Below are positions 53,140 to 61,546 of a DNA stretch of 64,000 bases, in pieces (the first letter of the stretch is position 1; each line of letters opens with the position of its first letter). A program made the position numbers and the translations under genes. The DNA is taken from contig NZ_ANIE01000002.1 in assembly GCF_000708045.1 (NCBI RefSeq), positions 1-64,000 on the forward strand, in the 5' to 3' direction. Source of the DNA: Marinobacter nitratireducens (GTDB lineage Bacteria; Pseudomonadota; Gammaproteobacteria; Pseudomonadales; Oleiphilaceae). A model generated the notes under the pieces. That model was not told the origin of the DNA and did not search any database. It was given only the letters and a program-made list of their open reading frames with translations.

Positions 53140-54420
53140 TCACTGAAACCAGGCAACGCTCAGCCCTGCAATCAGGGACAGGGCCATCGGAATGGCCACC
53201 ATCATCCCCGTGTGCCGATTGCCAATGACCCCGGCCATTCCGGCTTTGATGAGATTGTTGGTTGCCGCCGCAATCACGATCCCGATGACGGCGGTGTTCA
53301 TCGACAGCGTGTCGACGGACATGCGGGTCAGCGACAGGGTGATCGCGTCGACATCTGCAACACCGGAGCTGGCGGCCAGCACATAAATACCGGCATCCCC
53401 GAGCCAGTTCTTGAGAAACTCCCCGAGCAGAAGAATGGCGGTCAGCAACAGTCCGAATACCAGGGCCGACGTGAGATCGAGCGGATTCTGGTTGAGTGTC
53501 GGCTGGGACACATCCAACGTGCCGGAGTGGCGGCGCCAGATAAACAGGGCAGGGCCGTAGAGAAGCACGGTCATGATCAGTACCGGCCAGATAAGGCTGG
53601 GCAGGAGCTCCCGATTGATCACGTAACAGTACGCCAGTATCCGGGGAAACATGGTGCCGCAGGCGATCAGAATGCCTGCCGCGAGCTGCCCGCTGAGCTG
53701 AGGGTTTTGCGCGGATTGCCTGGAGAAGTGCAGCGTTAGCGCCGTGGAAGAGCTCAGACCGGCAAAGAGACTGGTAAACAGGATGCCTTTGCGGGTGCCG
53801 CCTACCTGAATGGCGAAATAGCCCACGAACGAGATGGAGGCGATCATCACCACCATCCACCAGATTTCACGGGGGTTGAGCACGCCACCCGGGCCCAGCC
53901 GCTCGTTGGGCAACAGCGGCAGCATGACCACGGAAATCACTAGCAGCTTCAGTGCGGCGTCCAGCTCGTGCTCCTTGAGCCGGTGAACCCAGCCGTGGAT
54001 CTCTTCCTTGTTGTCCAGAATGATGGCGGTGGTTACCGCTGACGCCGTTGCCATGACCGGGTCGACCGCCACGGCGATGGCTCCGAAGCAGAATGTAAGC
54101 ACCATCCCCACCATGCCGGTGATACTGAAGTTGCGGATATGCGCGAGGCGCTCGCTATAGGCCACGATGCCCATGGCGACCACGCTTACCAGTAACACCG
54201 GGAATGCCCACTGGGTGATTTCGCGGGCCAGCACTGCTGATATGCCACCCAGAAGTCCCACCAGAGCAAAGGTCCGGATGCCCGCGATGCGCTCTCCGGA
54301 TTTCTGGTCCCGGGCTTCCCAACCCCGTTCCAGGCCGATAATGGCCCCCAGAAGCAGGGCGATAGCCAGCCGGATGGTGGTTTGATGATTGCTCAAAAAC
54401 TGCGCGGCGACGTCGTCCAT
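53140..54420 (-). CDS. MgtC/SapB - DUF4010 family membrane protein
   Basis: A 426-residue polytopic protein. The N-terminal 140 residues are MgtC/SapB-like (AIALLLGAIIGLERGWEARD, then SGERIAGIRTFALVGLLGG, the conserved Arg-Thr motif), followed by a DUF4010 region with about eight membrane segments, including GLSSSTALTLHFSR and SSGVADVDAITLSL. This is a known two-part family of unknown function, sometimes tied to Mg or stress adaptation. It is a single gene between convergent alkB and divergent sulP. Confidence 0.8.
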   Translation of the reverse strand: MDDVAAQFLSNHQTTIRLAIALLLGAIIGLERGWEARDQKSGERIAGIRTFALVGLLGGISAVLAREITQWAFPVLLVSVVAMGIVAYSERLAHIRNFSITGMVGMVLTFCFGAIAVAVDPVMATASAVTTAIILDNKEEIHGWVHRLKEHELDAALKLLVISVVMLPLLPNERLGPGGVLNPREIWWMVVMIASISFVGYFAIQVGGTRKGILFTSLFAGLSSSTALTLHFSRQSAQNPQLSGQLAAGILIACGTMFPRILAYCYVINRELLPSLIWPVLIMTVLLYGPALFIWRRHSGTLDVSQPTLNQNPLDLTSALVFGLLLTAILLLGEFLKNWLGDAGIYVLAASSGVADVDAITLSLTRMSVDTLSMNTAVIGIVIAAATNNLIKAGMAGVIGNRHTGMMVAIPMALSLIAGLSVAWFQ

Positions 54421-54600
54421 GAATGCTCTGATATCAGTGGGTTGTATGAGTGAAGTCTAGCGTGTCATCAGGTTATCAAGAAAGCGTGTTAGAAAGCCTG
54501 ACTTACTTAACGGACGGTAATTTGGTAAGCTTCGCGGCCCTTTTGTACCCCCTGAATTCGAAAAAGCTCGCCGGAATTTTTCAATCTGACGGATCTTATT

Positions 54601-56088
54601 ATGGTTAATTCACTGAAGAACCAATGGTTCTCCAATGTTCGTGGAGATTTGCTCTCCGGAATCGTGGTGGCACTGGCCCTGATTCCCGAGGCGATTGCGT
54701 TCTCTATCATCGCCGGGGTTGACCCCAAAGTGGGGCTGTATGCCTCGTTCTGTATCGCCGTGATCATCGCGTTTGTCGGTGGCCGCCCGGGCATGATCTC
54801 CGCGGCCACCGCCGCCATGGCGGTTCTCATGGTGACCCTGGTGAAGGAACATGGCCTCCAGTACCTGTTGGCCGCCACCATCCTCACCGGTGTGATCCAG
54901 ATTGTTGCCGGTTATCTGAAGTTGGGCAGCCTGATGCGCTTTGTCTCGCGTTCGGTGGTGACCGGGTTTGTAAACGCACTGGCAATCCTGATCTTCATGG
55001 CACAGTTGCCCGAACTGACCAACGTTACCTGGCATGTTTACGCCATGACAGCGGCCGGGTTGGGCATCATCTATCTGTTCCCCTTGTTGCCCTGGGTGGG
55101 CAAGGTGCTGCCTTCACCTCTCGTCTGTATCATCGTGCTGACCGCCGTTTCCGTGGCGCTTGGCCTGGACATCCGCACCGTCGGAGATATGGGCGAACTG
55201 CCGGACACCCTGCCGATTTTCCTGTGGCCCGATGTGCCCCTGAACATGGAAACCCTGATGATCATCCTGCCGTACTCACTGCCTCTGGCGGTGGTGGGCC
55301 TGCTGGAATCCATGATGACCGCCACCATCGTCGATGACCTCACCGACACCGAAAGTGATCGCAACCGTGAGTGCAAAGGTCAGGGCGTTGCCAACATCGG
55401 CTCTGGTCTGATCGGTGGTATGGCCGGCTGTGCCATGATTGGCCAGTCCATCATCAACGTGAAATCCGGAGGCCGGACCCGGCTGTCCACGTTCACTGCC
55501 GGTATCTTCCTGCTGGTCATGGTACTGGTGCTGGACAAGATTCTGGTTCAGATCCCCATGGCGGCGCTGGTGGCCGTGATGATCATGGTTTCCATCGGTA
55601 CCTTCTCGTGGGAATCGATTGTGAACCTGAGGAACCACCCGCTTTCCACCAACATCGTCATGCTGGTGACCGTGATTGTGGTGGTCGCGACTCACAACCT
55701 GGCCTTCGGCGTGCTGGCCGGCGTGCTGCTGGCGGCACTGTTCTTCGCCAACAAGATCGGTCATTTCATGATGGTGAAGTCGGAGCTTGATGAAAAGTCC
55801 GACACCCGCACTTACACCGTGGTGGGCCAGGTATTCTTCAGCTCCTCTGAAAAGTTCCTGCAGTCCTTCGACTTCAAGGAAGCCGTGGATAACGTTGTGA
55901 TTGACCTCAGCCGGGCGCATTTCTGGGACATCACTGCCGTGGGCGCTCTGGATAAGGCAGTTATCAAGTTCCGCCGTGAAGGTGCTGAAGTGGAAGTGAT
56001 CGGCCTGAACGAGGCCAGCGCAACCATCGTTGACCGGTTCGGCGTGCACGACAAGCCGGAAGCCGTAGACCAGCTGATGGGGCACTGA
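54601..56088 (+). CDS. SulP-family anion transporter with STAS domain
   Basis: A 495-residue membrane transporter. About 12-14 membrane segments include the SulP signature region [21 protein letters not shown] and the TM with [21 protein letters not shown]; a C-terminal STAS domain starts near 395 ([20 protein letters not shown]) with [17 protein letters not shown], the loop phosphorylated or nucleotide-contacting in STAS proteins. The family carries sulfate, bicarbonate or dicarboxylates. It is next to a universal stress protein gene (gap of one base if that gene starts at 56090, 88 bases if at 56177), a pairing common in marine bacteria, which suggests coupled control. Confidence 0.87.
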   Translation: MVNSLKNQWFSNVRGDLLSGIVVALALIPEAIAFSIIAGVDPKVGLYASFCIAVIIAFVGGRPGMISAATAAMAVLMVTLVKEHGLQYLLAATILTGVIQIVAGYLKLGSLMRFVSRSVVTGFVNALAILIFMAQLPELTNVTWHVYAMTAAGLGIIYLFPLLPWVGKVLPSPLVCIIVLTAVSVALGLDIRTVGDMGELPDTLPIFLWPDVPLNMETLMIILPYSLPLAVVGLLESMMTATIVDDLTDTESDRNRECKGQGVANIGSGLIGGMAGCAMIGQSIINVKSGGRTRLSTFTAGIFLLVMVLVLDKILVQIPMAALVAVMIMVSIGTFSWESIVNLRNHPLSTNIVMLVTVIVVVATHNLAFGVLAGVLLAALFFANKIGHFMMVKSELDEKSDTRTYTVVGQVFFSSSEKFLQSFDFKEAVDNVVIDLSRAHFWDITAVGALDKAVIKFRREGAEVEVIGLNEASATIVDRFGVHDKPEAVDQLMGH

Positions 56089-56176
56089 AATGACACAGAG
56101 CAGCGAATCTGCTAACAATGCCGGTCATAATCACAACCAGAATGATCACCTGTCTGAAAGGGAGCGCGAGGTGAAT

Positions 56177-57028
56177 ATGTTGCGTGTCGTCGCCTGTATT
56201 GATGGTTCCCGTGCCGCCCCTGCGGTGTGCGATTACGCCACCTGGGCCAGCCGGCACATGGAAACTCCAATGACGTTGTTGCACGTTCTGGATGAGGAGC
56301 GTTACCCGGCTGAGCCGGATCTGGCCGGCAGCATCGGCCTTGGCAGCCGCGAGCACCTGCTGGAAGAGCTGGCGGAGCTGGACCGGAAGCGCGCCAAGCT
56401 CGCCCTCGAACACGGCCACCACATGCTGGATGAGGCAGAGCGACGGGTGCAGGAAGCGGGCGCTGGTGAAGTACAGAAGCGCCAGCGCCACGGCGACCTG
56501 ACCGACTCCTTGCTGGCTCTGGAAAGCCAGACCCGGTTGTTCGTGATGGGGCTGCACGGAGAGAGCAGTTCGGATCGCGATGTTCACATCGGCAGCCAGC
56601 TGGAAACCGCCATTCGCAGCCTGCACCGCCCGGTTCTGCTGGTGCCGGATGAGTTCACCACACCGAAAAGCGCCATGCTAGCATTCGACGGCAGCTCCAC
56701 CGCGTTCAAAGGCGTTGAACTGATCGCAGCCAGCCCGGTGCTGAGAGGCCTGCCGTTGCATCTGGTAATGGTGGGACCGGACACCAGCGACCGCTGGGAG
56801 CAGCTCAAGCGCGCCGAAAAAATGCTCTCTGGCCTGGGCGCGGAAATCACCCTGGCCATCCGCGCCGGCGACGTGGAGCCGACCCTGCACGCCTACCAGG
56901 AGCAGCACGACATCGACCTGCTGGTGATGGGCGCCTACGGCCATTCCCGCATTCGCCAGTTCCTGGTGGGCAGCACAACCACCACCATGCTGAAAACCGC
57001 TGAGAAGCCGTTGGTGATTCTTCGCTAA
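56177..57028 (+). CDS. Tandem universal stress protein
   Basis: A 283-residue protein with two Usp domains. The first begins MLRVVACIDGSRAAPAVCDYA (residues 1-21) and ends near 145 with LFVMGLHGESSSDRDVHIGSQ; the second has MLAFDGSSTAFKGVELIA and the C-terminal ATP-loop GAYGHSRIRQFLVGSTTTTML with the G-2x-G-9x-G-S/T pattern. ATG 56177 has GAGG five bases upstream; an alternative ATG at 56090, one base after the sulP stop, would add 29 His/Asn/Gln-rich residues. Likely an ATP-binding regulator linked to the SulP transporter. Confidence 0.87.
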   Translation: MLRVVACIDGSRAAPAVCDYATWASRHMETPMTLLHVLDEERYPAEPDLAGSIGLGSREHLLEELAELDRKRAKLALEHGHHMLDEAERRVQEAGAGEVQKRQRHGDLTDSLLALESQTRLFVMGLHGESSSDRDVHIGSQLETAIRSLHRPVLLVPDEFTTPKSAMLAFDGSSTAFKGVELIAASPVLRGLPLHLVMVGPDTSDRWEQLKRAEKMLSGLGAEITLAIRAGDVEPTLHAYQEQHDIDLLVMGAYGHSRIRQFLVGSTTTTMLKTAEKPLVILR

Positions 57029-57302
57029 CGATCTATGGGGCCGGGGTAAATCCCGGCCTCGTTAAGAACCCCTCCCGACTGCCACGCGCTGCGCACGCAG
57101 CGTTACCTTGTCCATTTCCCGAACACAGTTCTGAGTTCTCAAAGCTCCCCACACCTGTCTGTTCCATGCTGAAATTTTGTACCGCATGATTCGTTGCGTG
57201 GATCATGGCGCTCAAATGATTACATGGAAAGTGGTCGAACGGTGGGCTAACCTGTTGTTTTATAAATCTATGATCAGAGCTCAAAGTGATGCAGGGACTG
57301 TA
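57029..57302. other. Non-coding AT-richer gap before the cassette-like region
   Basis: A short hairpin GGCCGGG-GTAAAT-CCCGGCC at 57039-57058 follows the stress-protein stop without a U-run and may be a weak terminator; CGCTGCG-CA-CGCAGCG lies near 57087. The rest, to 57302, is AT-richer, has no credible gene or tRNA, and probably marks the boundary between core chromosome and cassette-like DNA. Confidence 0.4.
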
Positions 57303-57360
57303 ATAACGAAGCGGTCAGATTTCTGCAATCATCAAGCGTTCGGTCTAATTGCTGTTAGCA
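57303..57360 (+). repeat. attC-like site 0 (upstream of first cassette gene)
   Basis: TAACGAAGCGGTCAGA (57304-57319) and TCTAATTGCTGTTA (57344-57357) pair as TAAC/GTTA, AGC/GCT and AGA/TCT with unpaired bases on one side, about 58 bp overall. This is the imperfect-stem design of integron attC sites. The gene start is 16 bases beyond. Confidence 0.45.
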
Positions 57361-57375
57361 GTTGATGGAGTACCA

Positions 57376-57783
57376 ATGAAGCCTGTGCTAAAGATCCTGC
57401 TGCTTGCGGAAGTGGTCATTTGCTTTGGCCCAGCATTCATAATATTGCTTATGGGTCTCGTTGTTATTCCCGTAGCGCTCGAGTCTTTGGTAAACGGGCA
57501 CATGGCCGGAGTCTATCTGTTGGCAATGCTACTTGGCGGCTGGTTGGGTATGGCTGCACTTATTTCTCTGGTCATCAAGATATTGGAGCCCGACTCACGC
57601 ACTTTGTCGCCTCGAAAAATATTGTTGTTTATGTCCTTCGGAATATTGGCTGTTTCAGGTTTTCTGGTCATGGCTGGCGAGGGAGGTGGTAGTTGGCAAC
57701 TAGGCATTGCCTCGTTGCCCCTTGCCGCATCAGTTCACCTAATTTACTTGGGGCGGAACTATGTCTTTGGCAAAAACTACTAA
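57376..57783 (+). CDS. Small membrane protein of a cassette-like unit
   Basis: A 135-residue protein with four hydrophobic segments (about 5-28, 39-60, 76-96 and 103-125), separated by short polar loops. I recognise no family. ATG 57376 follows GGAG at 57367-57370; an upstream in-frame start at 57349 overlaps the attC-like site. The stop codon TAA (57781-57783) is the first three bases of the next attC-like site, as is common in gene cassettes. Base use is AT-richer than the flanking core genes, and the gene points the same way as the next five. Confidence 0.65.
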   Translation: MKPVLKILLLAEVVICFGPAFIILLMGLVVIPVALESLVNGHMAGVYLLAMLLGGWLGMAALISLVIKILEPDSRTLSPRKILLFMSFGILAVSGFLVMAGEGGGSWQLGIASLPLAASVHLIYLGRNYVFGKNY

Positions 57784-57856
57784 CAAAACGCATCAGTACG
57801 CGGCCTGCGGCCGCCGGACGCCCCTGACGGGCCGCCGCTGTGCTCCGCGTTATGTG
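57781..57856 (+). repeat. attC-like site 1
   Basis: Begins TAACAAAACGCATCAGTACG and ends CGCGTTATGTG (core GTT at 57849). Inner GC-rich arms around GCGGCCTGCGGC and GGGCCGCCGC allow a long imperfect stem. It starts on the stop codon of the membrane-protein gene and lies 24 bases before the next start, the position and form of an integron recombination site. Confidence 0.7.
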
Positions 57857-57879
57857 TGCGAACTAGAACGGAGGGACAA

Positions 57880-58287
57880 ATGAAATCCATTAAGACCTCG
57901 CTCATGTTTGTCGGGGAAAAGGCCGGGAAAGCCGAGGAGGCAATCAAATTTTATACCTCTCTATTCCCTGATTCAGAGATCATTGACCTTCAGCGCTACG
58001 AAGCTGGCGAGCATGAACCAGAAGGTTCTGCGAAGATGGCTAGGTTTACGATAAGCGGCACCGAGTTTATGGCGCTGGACAGTCATCTTGACCACCCATT
58101 TACCTTTACACCTTCCATGTCACTGTATGTTGAGTGTGAATCAATGAGCGAGATAGAGAAGGCATTTCGGGCCCTCGCCGAGGGTGGTTCAGAGCTAATG
58201 CCTTTGGATAACTATGGCTTTAGCCAGAAATTTGGGTGGTTGAAGGATAAGTATGGCGTGTCGTGGCAGCTTAACCTGTCGAACTAA
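57880..58287 (+). CDS. VOC-superfamily PhnB-type protein
   Basis: A 135-residue protein of the PhnB/3-demethylubiquinone-methyltransferase-like VOC fold. SLMFVGEKAGKAEEAIKFYTSLFPDSEI begins the first betaalphabetabetabeta unit (about residues 6-33, described by position), FTISGTEFMALDSH the second strand set, and DNYGFSQKFGWLKDKYGVSWQLNL closes the fold. Such genes are very frequent in integron cassettes. ATG 57880 has GGAGGG upstream. It lies between two attC-like sites. Enzymatic activity unknown. Confidence 0.8.
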   Translation: MKSIKTSLMFVGEKAGKAEEAIKFYTSLFPDSEIIDLQRYEAGEHEPEGSAKMARFTISGTEFMALDSHLDHPFTFTPSMSLYVECESMSEIEKAFRALAEGGSELMPLDNYGFSQKFGWLKDKYGVSWQLNLSN

Positions 58288-58306
58288 CATGGCAGCCGAA
58301 TCAACA

Positions 58307-58386
58307 CATAACCAAGTGCATCACTATGCAGCCTCCGGCTGCCGGATGCTCGCAAGCTCGCGCCGGTGTGCGCGGCGTTATACGGC
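58307..58386 (+). repeat. attC-like site 2
   Basis: Starts CATAACCAAGTGCATCACTA and ends GCGCGGCGTTATACGG; TAAC/GTTA outer pairs and GTGCA/TGTGC inner pairs with a GC-rich centre (GCAGCCTCCGGCTGC forms its own hairpin). About 80 bp, 20 bases after the previous stop and 30 before the next start. It shares the plan, and the GCATCA element, with site 1. Confidence 0.7.
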
Positions 58387-58415
58387 ACGATCCCCGCAAA
58401 CTCGGAGTTCCAAGC

Positions 58416-58859
58416 ATGACTGACGATAGAACGCTACGTACCTCTAGAACTCTACCTTTCTCCCCACAAGAAATTTACGGGGCATTTGCTTCGCCTGAAT
58501 TGTTGGCGGCCTGGTGGGGGCCTGAGGGCTTTTCAAATACTTTCGACATTCATGATTTTAGGGAAGGGGGGCGCTGGAAGTTCATAATGCACGCCCCAGA
58601 CGGAACCGAGCATCATAACGAGAGCAAGTTCGAAGTGCTTGAGCCGAATTCGAAAATAGTCATTCACCATGACTGCCCGCCAAATTTCCGACTCACAGTT
58701 GAGCTCACCCCCGAAGCTGATGGTACGCACGTAACCTGGAATCAAGTGTTTGAAGATGCTCAAACTGCCCAGGTAGTCAAAGAGAGGGCTGGCCCAGCAA
58801 ATGAGCAAAATCTTGATCGGCTGACGCGAGTGCTTGAGCAGGCGAGAAATGCCGAATAG
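58416..58859 (+). CDS. AHSA1/START-like (SRPBCC) domain protein
   Basis: A 147-residue single-domain protein of the Activator of Hsp90 ATPase homologue 1-like/CalC family. RTLPFSPQEIYGAFASPELLAAWWGPEGF (about 12-40, given by position) is the family start with the AWWGP motif; FREGGRWKFIMHAPDG and the C-terminal amphipathic helix with ANEQNLDRLTRVLE follow. It would bind a hydrophobic ligand; the ligand is unknown. GGAG at 58404-58407 supports ATG 58416. It follows attC-like site 2, and a partial site follows it. Typical cassette cargo. Confidence 0.8.
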   Translation: MTDDRTLRTSRTLPFSPQEIYGAFASPELLAAWWGPEGFSNTFDIHDFREGGRWKFIMHAPDGTEHHNESKFEVLEPNSKIVIHHDCPPNFRLTVELTPEADGTHVTWNQVFEDAQTAQVVKERAGPANEQNLDRLTRVLEQARNAE

Positions 58860-58867
58860 CCAGGCAG

Positions 58868-59035
58868 TCAACCGGACGCCAAAAGCGGGGCGCTTTTGGT
58901 CCCCTCCGCTGCGCTACTTGTTGCTCCGGTGCACCAGGGCGCAGAAACGCGGACCCAAATATAAATAGAGCCTGCCATGGGCGTCATACGGTAAAGAAGA
59001 CCAATCCTGATCACGGCGGTAGCCGTTAGGGTCGA
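58868..59035 (+). repeat. Partial or rearranged attC-like sequence
   Basis: GTCAACCGGACGCC at the left resembles the first half of an attC site, followed by a strong hairpin CCAAAAGCG-GGG-CGCTTTTGG (58879-58899). A right-hand GTTAGGGT core appears only at 59024-59035, making it too long (about 168 bp) for a standard site. Probably a decayed site or two fused remnants. Confidence 0.35.
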
Positions 59036-59065
59036 ACACCAGTAAAAAGCAAGGAAGCAGACATT

Positions 59066-59458
59066 TTGAGCATCATTGATTCGATTGACCATCTGGTCCT
59101 GACGGTTGCTGACATAGAAGAGAGTTGTACCTTTTACTCCAAGGTATTGGGCATGAAAGTTGTCACCTTTGGTGGTGGCCGAAAAGCACTGGAGTTCGGT
59201 TCCCAAAAGATAAACCTGCATCAATGTGGTCAGGAGTTTGAGCCGCACGCGAAGGTTCCCATGCCTGGTTCAAGTGATTTGTGTTTTGTGGCATCAGTTC
59301 CTGTTCGGGATGTGCTCCGGCACCTCAAGCACCTAGATGTAGAAGTGTTGGAGGGGCCTGTTTCACGAACCGGCGCCAAGGGCCCGATTACCTCCATCTA
59401 CTTTCGGGACCCCGATGGGAACCTGTTGGAGATTTCTAACTATGATGAACCTGTATAG
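59066..59458 (+). CDS. VOC-family (glyoxalase-like) protein
   Basis: A 130-residue VOC protein. SIDHLVLTVADIEESCTFYSKVLGM (about 6-30, by position) supplies the first metal-ligand His, ALEFGSQKINLHQ the second strand block, and YFRDPDGNLLEISNY the C-terminal Glu ligand. The form is that of the 'VOC family virulence protein' group. It starts at TTG 59066 with AAGGAAG nine bases upstream; no ATG fits. Like the preceding genes it is short and on the plus strand. The reaction is unknown. Confidence 0.8.
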   Translation: MSIIDSIDHLVLTVADIEESCTFYSKVLGMKVVTFGGGRKALEFGSQKINLHQCGQEFEPHAKVPMPGSSDLCFVASVPVRDVLRHLKHLDVEVLEGPVSRTGAKGPITSIYFRDPDGNLLEISNYDEPV

Positions 59459-59670
59459 CCATTAGCGTAAGCGCCCGGTCACCAACAGCCTAAGAGATAG
59501 TGGAATGCCTCGGGTTCCGGCCGGCGGCCTTGAGCGGCGTGCTGTTGATCGCAATCGGCGGAATGCCGTTTTAAAACCGTCCGTGGAAACGGGGTGGAAC
59601 CCTTAAAAGACTATTTTCGACGTGGTTTCTAAGTAGTGAGACTGCAGACCTGCGGTATGGAGGGAGGGTG
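59459..59670. other. Gap with possible degenerate recombination site
   Basis: CAACAGC (59483-59489) and GCTGTTG (59541-59547) are inverted 7-mers about 65 bp apart around a GC-rich centre, again attC-like with AAC/GTT cores. Beyond 59560 the gap is non-coding up to a strong GGAGGGAGG ribosome site at 59659-59667. Confidence 0.3.
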
Positions 59671-59937
59671 ATGGTTGATGCTCTTGAGGTACCTATTAGA
59701 GGCTTAAGATTGATTTCTGACTCAGTCAGTGCTGGGGAAGTTGTTTACGATATGTCATTAGGCAACTATCGTGAGACCGGTATAGGCGTTATCACAATAC
59801 ATGCCGGGAGCAGTTCAGAGTATTTCACTCAAAAAGCATTTGGTAGTGATATGCTTCAAAGAAGCGTTAATACCGCTGTTCAATATGGATTCTCTGAATC
59901 CGAAATTTTGATTGATGATTGTTACGCATGCAAATAA
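59671..59937 (+). CDS. Small hypothetical protein
   Basis: An 88-residue soluble protein with no recognised family. It reads as mixed beta/alpha, with VPIRGLRLISDSVSAGEV and GIGVITIHAGSSSEYF strands and a final CYACK pair of Cys. GGAGGGAGG lies just upstream; GTG 59668 is an alternative start. It overlaps the next small gene by ten bases. Low GC; gene-like codon use is modest, so it may not be real. Confidence 0.45.
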   Translation: MVDALEVPIRGLRLISDSVSAGEVVYDMSLGNYRETGIGVITIHAGSSSEYFTQKAFGSDMLQRSVNTAVQYGFSESEILIDDCYACK

Positions 59938-60209
59938 ACACTGTATTAAAGAACCGATTTTTCATTTTAACCGTCCTGATGGCCAGCGTTGTTGTTTCTA
60001 GGTTGCTGCAGGGAGAAAGAGATGTTGAACGTTTGTTTCTTTTCTTGCTGATTTCTACTCCCTTTGCATATTGGTGGGTGGTTCCTTTCGTTACTGGAGA
60101 GGATATGAGGATGCCAACTTGGGGCTTTGCTCTGCAACGCGGAGAGCACGATTTTCTAAGGTTATTGTTTTTTGTTTTTGGGGGGGGGATATATTTGATG
60201 TGCACTTGA
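59928..60209 (+). CDS. Small hypothetical membrane protein
   Basis: A 93-residue protein with three hydrophobic stretches (about 10-27, 36-55 and 75-90) and basic loops, from strongly AT-rich DNA. No family recognised. It overlaps the upstream gene and contains a run of nine G (60180-60188) preceded by T-tracts near its 3' end, encoding Gly-Gly-Gly; slippage there would change the last residues. Possibly the last cargo of the cassette-like region. Confidence 0.45.
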   Translation: MQINTVLKNRFFILTVLMASVVVSRLLQGERDVERLFLFLLISTPFAYWWVVPFVTGEDMRMPTWGFALQRGEHDFLRLLFFVFGGGIYLMCT

Positions 60210-60309
60210 CCTGCACAATCTAGAAATTGTCTAAAAATGATAACGAATTTAAGTTCGTTGTCTCAAAACAATTACAATTGTCTGATTTAGAATTATGGGA
60301 GGTCACCCC

Positions 60310-61503
60310 CTAAACATCCTGCCCGGCAGCCACCCCAGACGCCCACGCCCATTGAAAATTATGCCCACCCAGGTGGCCGGTCACGTCCACCACTTCCCCA
60401 ATGAAATACAGGTTCGGTCGATCCTGAACGGCCATGGTTTTTGACGACAACTGGCGGGTATCCACGCCCCCCAGCGTTACCTCGGCCGTCCGGTAGCCTT
60501 CGGTGCCGGAGGGTTTGATGCGCCAGCTGCCAAGCAGGGTAGCAATCTGTTCGATATCCGAATTCTTGTAGGCCTGCAGCGGGCCGTTCCAGCCCTGGAG
60601 TTCGTTGAAGGCCTGGGCGAAGCGCTTGGGCATGTGCTGTGACAGGTATTGGGCGATGGTGGACTGCGGTTTGTTCTTGCGCAGGGCCAGCAGATCTTCC
60701 TGAATCTGGCAGGCGGGCAGCAGGTTGATAGAGATCTCGTCGCCCGGGTTCCAGTAGCTGGAGATCTGCAGCATGGACGGTCCACTCAGGCCACGGTGGG
60801 TGACCAGCATGGGTTCCCGGAAGTGCTGCTGATGGCAGCTTGCAACCACCTCGGTGCTGATGCCCGAAAGGGGAGAGAGCTGCTCTTTCAGGTCTGGCTG
60901 CAGGGTAAAGGGCACCAGCCCGGCACGGGTGGGCAGTATCGAAAGGCTGAATTGGCGGGCGATCTCGTAGCCAAATCCGGTGGCGCCCATGGTGGGGATG
61001 GAGAGTCCGCCGGTGGCGATCACCAGTGATTCGCAACTCAGCGTGCCGGCGCTGGTGTTGAGCGTATAGCCGCCATCGTTCTCGTTGACGGCGGACACGG
61101 AGGTTTTCATCCGTATCTCCGCACCGGACCATTCGCACTCGGTGAGTAACAGGTTGAGGATGTCTTTGGCACTGTCACGGCAGAACAGTTGCCCGGGCGC
61201 TTTTTCCTCGTACTCGATGCCGTGGCGATCCACCAGTTCCAGAAAGTCCTGCGGCGTATAGCGTTTGAGCGCGGAAATGCAGTAGTGCGGGTTGTCTGAG
61301 AGAAAGTTGGCCGGTGTGCTGTTGAGGTTGGTGAAGTTGCAGCGGCCACCGCCGGACATCAGGATCTTCTTGCCCGGCTTGTTGGCGTGGTCCAGCACCA
61401 GCACTTTGCGGCCCCGGTAGCCGGCTGTGGCGGCGCACATCAACCCGGCGGCTCCGGCGCCGATGATGATTACGTCGTACTGGTTACTGGAGTGTGCCGT
61501 CAT
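60310..61503 (-). CDS. BaiN/YhiN-type NAD(P)/FAD-dependent oxidoreductase
   Basis: A 397-residue HI0933-family flavoprotein. The FAD-binding VIIIGAGAAGLMCAATAGYRG lies at about 11-31, the family motif KKILMSGGGRCNFTN near 46-60, and the second FAD segment VIATGGLSIPTMGATGFGY near 165-183; the C-terminal GEVVDVTGHLGGHNFQWAWASG closes the site. The length is normal. Its role in most bacteria is unknown (BaiN-type members act on bile acids). ATG 61503 is chosen; longer readings upstream enter the PhzF gene. Confidence 0.88.
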   Translation of the reverse strand: MTAHSSNQYDVIIIGAGAAGLMCAATAGYRGRKVLVLDHANKPGKKILMSGGGRCNFTNLNSTPANFLSDNPHYCISALKRYTPQDFLELVDRHGIEYEEKAPGQLFCRDSAKDILNLLLTECEWSGAEIRMKTSVSAVNENDGGYTLNTSAGTLSCESLVIATGGLSIPTMGATGFGYEIARQFSLSILPTRAGLVPFTLQPDLKEQLSPLSGISTEVVASCHQQHFREPMLVTHRGLSGPSMLQISSYWNPGDEISINLLPACQIQEDLLALRKNKPQSTIAQYLSQHMPKRFAQAFNELQGWNGPLQAYKNSDIEQIATLLGSWRIKPSGTEGYRTAEVTLGGVDTRQLSSKTMAVQDRPNLYFIGEVVDVTGHLGGHNFQWAWASGVAAGQDV

Positions 61504-61546
61504 GCCTGCCCGCCGGTTGATAAATTCGGCGGGCAGTATACCAGTC

